Source: Pigoraptor vietnamica
Taxonomy: Eukaryota > Opisthokonta > Filasterea
Assembly (NCBI GenBank): GCA_943704525.1
Contig: CALSCQ010003048.1
Coordinates: forward strand, 1-19,520
Direction of reading: 5' to 3'
DNA: 19,520 nt
The notes beneath the pieces were generated by a model. That model saw only the letters and a list, made by a program, of their open reading frames with translations. It made no database searches and was not told where the DNA came from. The translations under genes were made by a program, and so were the position numbers. Position 1 is the stretch's first letter; each line of letters opens with the position of its first letter. Shown piece by piece: positions 1-9,100 of this stretch.

Positions 1-49
<49 letters not shown>
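1..49. repeat. (AG)n microsatellite
   Basis: An uninterrupted AG dinucleotide run begins at the window edge, so its true length is unknown. It lies downstream of, or in an intron of, the minus-strand kelch gene. Positions 50-213 hold no exon I can defend. One minus-strand frame stays open there after a possible acceptor, but it does not read as a kelch repeat. Confidence 0.95.
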
Positions 50-53
<4 letters not shown>

Positions 54-213
54 ATTAGAAGAGAAGCATGCGGTATTTCAATACGGCGGTTGCAGGGCAC
101 AAGGCAGCTAAGTTGAGCGTCTCTGCAGTTCTCGGCCTTTCCTACGCAAGTATTGATATAAACGTTCACACGAACGGCATTGCCCTGCTTTTCAAGTAAG
201 CCTGGTCACTCAC

Positions 214-633
214 CGCCGCCTGTCCAGACCGTGCGGTTGGAATGTCGCCGGTAACCGGAATGGCGCGGAATGTACGCGTGAGAGGGTCAAAGACCATGAG
301 GTCGTTGAAGCTGCAAACACCCGCAAGTGAGTGTCAACGCTCACGTTCACAAGCGCACGCGCACAAACTTACGACCGCGCGCCGTACATGCACACGTAAT
401 CACACGCACACACACATGCGTGCAAGATACATACGATACCTTCCCTCGGCCTCGCTGTAACCGCCGAAGACATATACTTTCCCATTGTGAATGACGGACG
501 AGTGGTCGCATCGCGGACGAAAGTCATCGCCGCCGTAAGGGAGGTTTCTACAACGCAGGCGATGATCAACAATTTTCAAACATACGCACAAACACGCACA
601 CGCACACGCACACACACAAACACACACACACGC

Positions 634-700
<67 letters not shown>

Positions 701-890
701 GCGCCACATGTACAGCACACACACACACACACACACACCACACAGACACCAACAACGACACCCACTGCCACACATGCACGGGAGGCACAGACGCCTGCAT
801 GGGCGCCGGCAGCGCTCGCATCGGAAGCGTCAGCGCCAGCAGTTGCACCACAACGAGCAGCCACCGCGGCAGTCCACGCTGGCGCCCCAT
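214..890 (-). CDS. Secreted or membrane kelch-repeat protein, 5' part
   Basis: This is the N-terminal part of a kelch beta-propeller protein, with three exons at 766-890, 440-547 and 214-310 and continuing off the left edge. ATG at 890 begins a signal peptide (MGRQRGLPRW, then a hydrophobic core LLVVVQLLALTL). Exon 1 ends at a gtgggt donor in phase 2, exon 2 at gtatcg in phase 2 and exon 3 at gtgagt in phase 0. Acceptors are gtag and gcag, and the spliced frame is open for 110 codons. Kelch hallmarks are visible: a Trp followed by LPYGGDDFRPR, then DHSSV, then KVYVFGGYSEAEG, then FNDLMVFDP, then a second TGDIPTARSGQ. These match the W...P..R..HS..-...YvFGG..-..nDl..fD pattern. Intron 1 holds the CA/GT microsatellite. 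Kelch propellers usually mediate protein or glycan binding, so a partner or enzymatic role cannot be inferred. An upstream in-frame GTG at 902 is a less likely start. Confidence 0.78.
588..740. repeat. (CA)n / (GT)n compound microsatellite in kelch intron 1
   Basis: This is near-continuous CA repeat on the plus strand with CG and AA interruptions, interrupted by a short non-repeat stretch at about 698-718 and resuming to about 740. It occupies most of the 548-765 intron of the kelch gene. Long reading frames through it encode only Thr-His or Cys-Val repeats and are not genes. Confidence 0.95.
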
Positions 891-1709
891 TGCGAGCACC
901 ACGCGGTGCTCTCAAGCGCAGAGCGTCAGAAGAATACACTCATTTCGCAAGCGAGCACGGTCGGTGGGATGCACCAATGGAAGGTCTCGACCTCCCTCCA
1001 CACACACCGCACACTCTCTGAGTATGTCGGCAATCGCTGTCACTGACGACGGCACACCAATGGCCCACACGTTGCGACCTCAAGCAGCCTCGCAATCGCT
1101 GTGCACGAAGGCACAAAAAGTGGGTCACCAAAGAGTGCCAATGAAGCGCTCGCAAATGGCCTCGCGAGGGTACGGAAAATGGGCCAAGCCAGGTATTGAA
1201 CTGCGGCTTTTTTCGCCGATGCTCCACGTTCAGGTGGTTGCCATGGCATTTATCTGGACAGTATCGAGCGAGATGTACTAATACAGCAAGTAGGACAGTA
1301 CCTTATTCCAATTATGGATATATGTAATACTCCTGATACTAACATTATATCCCTTGTTACCTCGCAGTGGGCGTAACCCTCACCATACATGCTACTGTCG
1401 ATGTACCAAATTCACCACAACAATAAACCTCAGTCGGTGTCGATCTTATCCACGGGTGCTTATAGCTATAAGCACCCCTGTCTTATCTTTACAGACGGGC
1501 CCACTGAAGAGTAGGGTGGGCAAGGAACCGACGACTCGCCTTAAAAACCTGTCATCGCCAAAGGGGTTTCAGCGATTAACAAAACCAGCTTTGAATTGGC
1601 TTCAGAAGGTCGACGGCGTTAGTCCGCGGCCTGTGGTGCCGGCGGGCGGTTGGACCGAATCATTTGCCAAGCCAGTATTTGATATCATTCTTTACAAGAC
1701 AAAGTCCAT
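891..1709. other. Intergenic region between the megasynthase 3' end and the kelch start
   Basis: Both flanking genes are on the minus strand, so this span should hold the megasynthase 3'UTR and terminator and the kelch promoter. Positions 1270-1350 are distinctly AT-rich compared with the rest of the window. I see no canonical AATAAA on the minus strand downstream of the megasynthase stop, and no gene. The frames that are open here lack homology cues. A perfect palindrome at 1454-1477 is listed separately. Confidence 0.6.
1454..1477. repeat. Perfect 24-bp palindrome
   Basis: A 12-base arm GGGTGCTTATAG is followed immediately by its exact reverse complement, with no spacer. The outer part is GC-rich and the core is TTATAGCTATAA. 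It lies about 230 bp downstream of the megasynthase stop and about 560 bp upstream of the kelch ATG. It could be a dimeric factor site, an RNA hairpin in the 3'UTR or a replication/termination element. The sequence does not decide between these. Confidence 0.9.
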
Positions 1710-3104
1710 CTACGAATCACACGTCGCACAAAACACGGGTGCGTCTGGCCGCTCGCCCATTGCGCGAAGGGCAGCCTCAAACGCAGAGGCGAGCTGCTGC
1801 ACTGCCTCGCGTGCCACGTGGCGCAAGTCGGCCTGCCAGTGACACGTGACGCGTGCACGCGACCCTTCCGTCCCCATGCACACGGTGAGGGCGACAGGGA
1901 AGCAGGAATCGGACCCAAGGTGTTCGGGCCGTCCCAGTCGCCACGCGCACTCTTCGCCCGGCACTGGCAAAGTCTCATCCACAACTGCGAGCGACGCCTG
2001 CACAAGCGGGTGGTCGGGATCGTCGAGTGCAAGGCCCGGCGCAATAGCCGCCGCCAGCGTCTCAAACGGCATCTCGGCGTGCTCGATGGCACGTGACCAC
2101 CGCGCCGCCGCCTGTCGCACCAGACTGCGCCAGGACACCGCGCGATCTTCCGCGGTGCACCTCACGGCGAGGACGTTGGTCAGGTAGCCCACAATCCCCG
2201 CGTTATCCGCTGCCGCGCGGTCGATCGCGCCGACGACGCCGATGGCGAAGTCGGGCAATGCCTCTGAAACGCGACTCCGCGCGCTGCAGAGGGCGGCAAC
2301 GTAGGCCACGAGCAGCGCCGGAATGGGTGAACCGCGCACAGACGAAATGTCAACATTCGTTGCCGCCGCAGCCAGCACAACGTAGTACAGCTCGGCGTCC
2401 ACCTCAACGTGGAAGTCGTAGAGGGCGTCGGCGGTGGGCGGGGCAGCGAGCACACTCTCGCGCGGCAAGCCAATCAACTGAAGGCCGCTGCCAACCTCGC
2501 GCTTCCAAAACGCGAGGAGGCGTTCGCGTGCGTTTGTGTCGTTGACGAGGGCGTTCTGGCGCGTGGCGAAGGCAGAGAAGGGCGTCGCGGGTACGTCTGC
2601 GGTCAGGGTCAGAGCCGCACACGTTTCCTCCGCATACATACGAGCGAGGTCTGGATAGAGCACGTGACGCACCGACCACCCGTCGCACACAATGTGGTGC
2701 ACGTTGAAGACGACAACAGCGGCGGAGCGCGAGCGGACGAGCGACACGCGCACAGGCGGGGCGGGCCACAGCGCGAGTGGGACGCGCGCCTCTGTCCTCA
2801 CAGCCGCCATGACGTCATCATCCCCTCTGCACTTGACCACAACAAGTCGTGGGTGCGCTGCGTTTGGCGGGAGTACGGTCGCGCGGGGAGCGCCGGGATC
2901 GCTACTTGGCGGGAAAACGGTCCGTAGAGCCTCGTGGCGAGCGACAAGTCGGCCGAGGGCACGCTGCAGGGCTAGGGCGTCTGGCTTTCCCGCCACTCGG
3001 AGGCAAAATGGCATCCCACCCCGCGCACCTCGGTCGCCGCGCCGCTCGGCGTCAAAGTATGCGCGCTGGCCCGGCGTAAGGAGATAGGAGCCGTCGGGAA
3101 AAAA
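1710..3104 (-). other. Domain: terminal condensation (C) domain
   Basis: This is the last domain, ending at a TGA/TAA-class stop after PVFCATCDS. Cores are LTPGQRAYFDAE (C1), VARHEALRTVF (C2), the intact catalytic HHIVCDGWS with His4832 (C3) and HAEMPFETLA. No carrier or thioesterase follows. Terminal C domains in other systems (for example fungal CT domains) release the chain by intramolecular cyclisation or by transfer to an external amine or alcohol. Which applies here cannot be seen. Confidence 0.88.
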
Positions 3105-6100
3105 CCCGTCTGTGTCGGGCGCAGGGGCCTTGGCGGCATCTGTGCGCGCTTTGTTTTCGATGGACGGCGAAGGAGACGGCGCGAGTGAGTGCACCGCATC
3201 AGCCATTGCACCGAGTGACTCGCTTGTGAGGACGATGCGGAGTGGCACGCGGACGCCAACCATGGCCGAGAGTGCGGCAGCGAGGCGCACGGCCGTCACC
3301 TGAGACGCATAGAGACAAACCCTGTGAGCAAAATAGCCGCGAGAGCGACAGAACCAAGGGATACGGTGTCCACAGACTCACTCACCGAGTCGCCACCGCA
3401 CTCGAATAGGGTTTGCTCGGACATCGATAGCAATCGTGTATCGTCTGCAGCGACGCCGAGCTTCTCCGCACACATCGCAAGGACTCGCCGCTCAAACGCA
3501 CCGAGCGTGCGCGTGTGCGACGGGGTAATCGCGACAGGGAGCACAGATGGCGGCGGTTGCGACGGCGCTGACGGTTCGGCCGTCGCCAATGCCTCCAGCG
3601 CTGCGTGGTCGATTTTGCCGTTGGCGGACAGGGGAAGCTGATGGAGAACGAGAATAACCGAGGGGACCATGTGGGACGGCAGCGACTGGGTCACGTGGGC
3701 ACGGAGGTGGGCGGGGAAGAGGCTAGTCGAGTGCTCCAGTGCGCACACGCAAAACGCTGCGAGGAACGCGGCGGAGGAACCCCCTCGGCCGCGAATGGCC
3801 TTGACGACGACGCGCTGCACGAGCGGGTGGGTGGCAAAAGCGTGCTCCACTTCGCCCGTCTCAATGCGGAATCCGCCAATTTTCACCTAAATAGCGAGGG
3901 GAAGCAAGGGCCGCATGAGTGTAAAACGCGAAGAGCAAGGGTCACAACTTGCGCATTGTCTCGCACTAAATCACCTCACGGACGTAGACAGTCCAGACAG
4001 CGGGCTTACCTGGTGGTCGGCGCGACCGTGAATGGCGAGCACTGCGTCTCCGCAAAGGCTGCACACATCTCCCGTGCGGTACCAGCGCCCAGGTCCCGCG
4101 GCACCGTCCACGAAGCGCTCTCTCGTCCTTTGCACGTCGCCGGCGTACCCCATCCCGACGCCCACGCCCCCAATGTACAGCTCGCCCTTGACGTGCAGCG
4201 GGCACGGACGCAAGGCCTCGTCGAGCACGGCGACCGTCTGTTGGGACATCGGGCGACCGTACGGAAGCGGTTCGTGGCACTCGCCGGATGGGAGGACATT
4301 GGCCACCGACCACACCGAGACCTCCGTAGCGCCACCCATGGTGACCACACGGAGCGAGCTGCCAAATACACCACGCGCCGCATTAACGAGCGACGCTGCC
4401 ACAAAGTCGCCGCTGAGCATGGCGACACGCAGCGCAGGGACCGCATGGGGCGGAATGCCACCCACAGCGGCACCCCGGATGTGCTCAACCAGCATCGAGA
4501 GATATGCGGGGACTGTGTTCCACAGCGTGACGCCTTCGGCCACGCAGAGGTGCGCCCACTCGTCCGGGTCACGCCGTGACGACGCGGAGGGAACGACGAC
4601 AGCACCACCAGCGCCAAGCACGCCAAAGATATCGTAGACGGAGAGGTCGAACGAAAGCGCGGAGAGTGCGAGAACGCGGTCGCGCGCCGTCACGCCGTGA
4701 CACGCGTTGACGTCGAGCAGCGTATTGAGGGCGCTTGCGTGCGCAATCTCAACGCCCTTTGGAGTGCCCGTCGATCCGGACGTGAAGATGACGTAGGCCA
4801 GGTCACCCCCTCTCCGCCGCGCGCACCCCGCAGCCTCCGTGGCGGCGAGACGGTCCCACACATCGTCAGCACCGGATGTCATCGCGTCGCCAAGAACAGT
4901 GCTCGGCCCACCGAACGCAGCAAGTGCCTCTGTGCACTCATTCGCGACGTCACTCTGCGTCACAACGGCCAGACGGTGTGTCTCGGGGGCGCACGCGGCA
5001 ACAATGGCCCGAACGCGAGCGACAGGCGTGTCGGGGTCAATTGGGACGTATGCGCGGCCGCCGAGAAGAACGCCCAACACACCGGCAATCTGCTGCCAGC
5101 CCTTGCGCATGAACACCGCCACGGGCTGTACGGACGATCCGAACTGCCCGCACGCGGCGTTGAGCGACTCGGCGCAAGCTACAGCCGCGGCAGTGACTTC
5201 GCGATACGTCAAACGGCGACCCGACGACGCGCACACGACCGCGAGGGCGTCCGGGGTTTCCACTGCGCGCTCCACGAACGGATCGTGCAGGAGGACGCGC
5301 AGACGCGGCGCACTCGCACACGCCGCGGATACGAGGCCGACATAGGGCGCGCACACAGGGTTCGCAAGCCGGTTGGCAAGAGGGTTGAACGCACATGCCT
5401 CTGCATTGACCCTTCGAATGACGTCCGCATGACGCGACGGAAGCACGTCGAGCGGCGCACACCAAGCCGGTGCGACTGCTAGGGAATGGACCGATGCGAG
5501 GAATGACGTCAGCATGTCGTCAACAACCCCGGCGGGGAAGAGCTCGCCCACGTAGTCCCAACTGATGACGAGATCGCCCGCGCGTGTTTCGTGCACCTGG
5601 CAATCGAGGACGACCTGCGTGGGAAGGGGTTGGGCAATTAATCGACGCGGGTTCGAAACCCGGAATCAGCAAGCCACACACAGAAAGAAAGCTTCTTCGT
5701 TCATTCATTCGCTTGAGCCGGTACAGCCCTCCTCCCACCTGCGGGGTCTCGCTGCTCCGGTGGACGAGCGGGCCCAGCCACTCGTCCGGCATGTCATACT
5801 CCATCCGGGGCGGCGGAAAGAAGGCCGTGAACACGTACGGGTGCAGCGCCAGCGCGGCACTGTCGCGTGAGCTCCTGCGCCCGCCGAAGGGGCGCTGCGA
5901 CGCAGCCGCGTGCAATGTCACGAAGTCCCTCTGAATGTCCCGCGCGACGCTCTCGAAAGCGCGCGGTTGAGGGCAACCCGCGTCCGGGCCAGTGCGTGGG
6001 ACGATGTCCACTGGCACCTGCACGGCCGTCGTGAAGTCGCCCACTACCCGACGCAGGTCGGCGTGGAGGGTGTCCGGACGGCTGAAGACGGTCGCGGTGA

Positions 6101-9100
6101 CCGCAAACGCCTGTGCAATTGGGGATGAGCGAGTGCAAGGGGGCAGACTGACAGCGTAGTCCAGCAACAGCAGCTGACCTAAGGAGAAACGCATTAATTA
6201 CGGACCTTGTTTTCACTCCACCGCGCAAGCACTTCCGCGTACACCCCCAACAGCGCCATCGCCTTCGTGACGCCACTCGTAGCCGCAGCAGCAGAGACTG
6301 CCGCCCACGCGGTGCGGTCGATACGCCCCTCAGTGTGGCAGAACCTGCAAACGATGGCATATCAATACCAAGCATTACAGGAGGCCGGATGAAGGCGCGA
6401 AAAGAACAAAAAAAAAACAAAGAAACAAACAAACCAAATCGTAACGTGAATGGATGCGAAAGCAGTCATAAATTAGGAAAAAACAATCGGCAGGGCATGC
6501 CGTACCTCATCGCATGGCTGCGGTCATCGTCAAGCGCGCGGAGTAGCGGGAGGTGCGGCGGCGGATAAGGCGCAGCGGGCGCGTCCTTGTGCGTCTCGCC
6601 CACGTCGTCCGCGCGCGAGCGTTCATGCACGTGGAGCACGTAATCGCGGAATGCAATGGATGGGGGTGCGCCGAGCGAGTCGACGGGCGCACCCTCCGTC
6701 AGTCGCCGCCACTCCGTAAAGAGAATCGCCAACGACCACAGGTCCACGGCAATCATGCTGAACGACGCATGCAGCCGCAGCGCTTTGCCACTGCCGCACA
6801 GCGTTGCGCGAATGTCGAAGGGCGGCCACTGCGACGGATCGTACCGACGGTGCGACAGGTCTGCCCGCCACGCATCCGTGCTCCAGTCCACTTCGGAGAG
6901 CGAAGGGACGGTGCGACGTGGAAACGGTACAACTGGGACATCGTCAGCCGGAAGGGTGCGCTGCTTGCCGTCGGTCCCAACGCGAACTCGTAGCATGTCG
7001 TGGCGGCGCACGAGTGCTCTCCACGCGCGCTCTAGGCGTGCTAGGGTGACTTCGGCGGGGGCGCCCGTCGCAATGTCGAACTCGAGGTAGATGTGACACG
7101 AGACGCCTCCCAACGGAATTCCATCGGACGCGCCGACCCAATAAGCGCGCTGCATGGGCGTGAGGGGGAAATAATCGTGCCGCTCGATCCCCGCGTGTGA
7201 GACCAGTGAGAGTGCACTGGCGTTACTTGCACCGCCATTACTCGCACTGTCTTTCGCACCTTCGCGAACAGCACGGGGCGCATCGTGCCACGCGCTGAAG
7301 GCCGCTTGAGAGAGTGCCACGACAGTCGGGTGTTCGTATACGACGGCCGCGGGAAGCGAAATGCCGAGCGCAGCGCACAGCGACGCGCGCAAGTCCGTGG
7401 CCACAAGCGAGTCCACTCCAAGTTCCATCAGCCGGCGCGACGTGTCGATCACACGCGTGTCCGGCAGACCAAGCAGTCTCCGCACGTGAGACGCCACTAT
7501 GACCTCCACATCGCCCACAGAGTGAACGGCGGCCACAGCAACCTTCGCCACCACAGCGCTGGAGCGCCCTTCGGCCGGGCGAGCGAAGCTGCGATTGGGC
7601 GACGGAAGCGACGACGCAAACCAGTGCGGCTTGCGCTGGAATGGGTACGTCGGGAGGGGCGGAAGACTGTCGAGCATGCGCGAGGTCACGTGAGACCGGT
7701 CAGACTGTGCCTCGGCCCCTAGCGCAAACACTGCGGCGGAGAGAGACGCGGGCGCGACATGGTCCAAAGGGACCCGCAGAACACCGCCGTCTGCGCCGTC
7801 TCCCATAGACAGGCACACCCATCCGCGTGTCACGTGATCGCCGACACGACCGGCCGGTGCCTCGGTCGAGCCGCTCTTGGTAATGCCGTTCACAATGGCG
7901 CCGAGCGTGCGTTCGCAGAGGCCAGGCAGCAAAAACGTGCCGTCTGCTAGCACCACCTTGGACAGCAGGGGAGAGTCAAGGGCATCCGAGAGACGCGCGT
8001 GCTCCACCACGTGCTCGCGCACAGAGGCGGTGCCGAAGTGAAGCGCTGCGCATGCGAGGGCACGGACGGGCGAAAGGGCTCCCGCGGCACACAGTGCAGC
8101 AAGCGCACTTGCCGAGTCCTCGGCAACGAACGTGACAGAGTGGCGCGCCATTTTTGGGAGCGACGCGGCGGCCGACAATGCGCGGGAGGTGCGGCGAAGA
8201 AATGCGCCTGCGTGAGACGGCTCTGAGGTAAGACATCGAGCGACAATTCAAACGGGGATGTTCTCATATTGCGCCTTCATCGCACACGCCCCACACGCAA
8301 GCAGTACAACACGCATGACCCCTAACTGACCATCCACCGCACTTGCGAGTGTGCCACATGCTGCACGCCACTCGTCTGGTAGAACGTTCTCGTCCGACTC
8401 GACCGTTTCTCCGCACTGCAGCGCAGCACGAGAGACCAATTCCCAGCCGAGCGACGCCTTCAGTGCCGGGGCTTCTCCTGCGCGGACGTGGCCCACAAAC
8501 ACGGACGCGCACTCGCGGTTGTGAGCGACGACAGCGCCCACGGCGAGCGGGTCGGGCACTGCGGCGTTCTTCATCGCCTCGGCCGCGTCACGCGCTGTCT
8601 CCGCTGCAACGGACACGCGGCAAGGGAGGCGCTCACGGCACAGCAGCGCAGCACCGCAGGCGGCGCGGTAGGCGTCGTCGGCGTCGGGCCGTGCGGCCAA
8701 CTTCAGCAGGTACGCCGCGTGTGCCAACAGCTGATCTCGCAGCGCCTCTGGGGATGCGGCGGACACCACGAAGACAGGGGGCGACGTGGATGGGACCGGG
8801 TGCAGTGTAGACGCCTCGCGTCCCCGCAACACCACGTGACAGTTGGTGCCGCTGAAGCCAAAGGAACTGACGCCCGCAACGCGTGCCTCGGGCGGCGCAT
8901 CCCATTCCTCGAGAGAGGCGGCCACGCGTGCCGGCACTCGCGTGAGGTCGACGTGCGGGTTGGGTGCGGCGCAGTGCAGGCTTGGCGGCACGAGGCCCCG
9001 CTGCACACACAGCGCCGCTTTCATCAGCGACGCAACGCCCGCAGCGGCTTCGGCATGGCCAATGTTCGACTTTATGGCGCCGAGGAGTAACGGCGCAGAC

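Noticed and set aside
400-1281. Open frames through the CA/GT repeats encoding Thr-His or Cys-Val runs
   Set aside because: These are low-complexity translation of a microsatellite lying inside the kelch intron.
5647-5663. tRNA T-arm-like sequence GCGGGTTCGAAACCCGG on the plus strand within intron 10
   Set aside because: Only the T-arm resembles a tRNA. No matching acceptor, D-arm or anticodon stem is found in the preceding 60-90 bases.
6111-6205. Acceptor ttag at about 6179 giving FSLGQLLLLDYAV in the Cy domain
   Set aside because: It would be out of phase with donor gtccgt. The acceptor before 6110 is in phase, pyrimidine-rich and gives the expected short spacing between WS and the VxFxR...GDFT block.
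8248-8300. Splitting the locus into separate PKS and NRPS genes at the in-frame stop near 8248
   Set aside because: The downstream segment begins in mid-domain without a good ATG, completes the AT-like region and its linker, and can be joined in frame by an ordinary intron. The split is kept only as a stated alternative.
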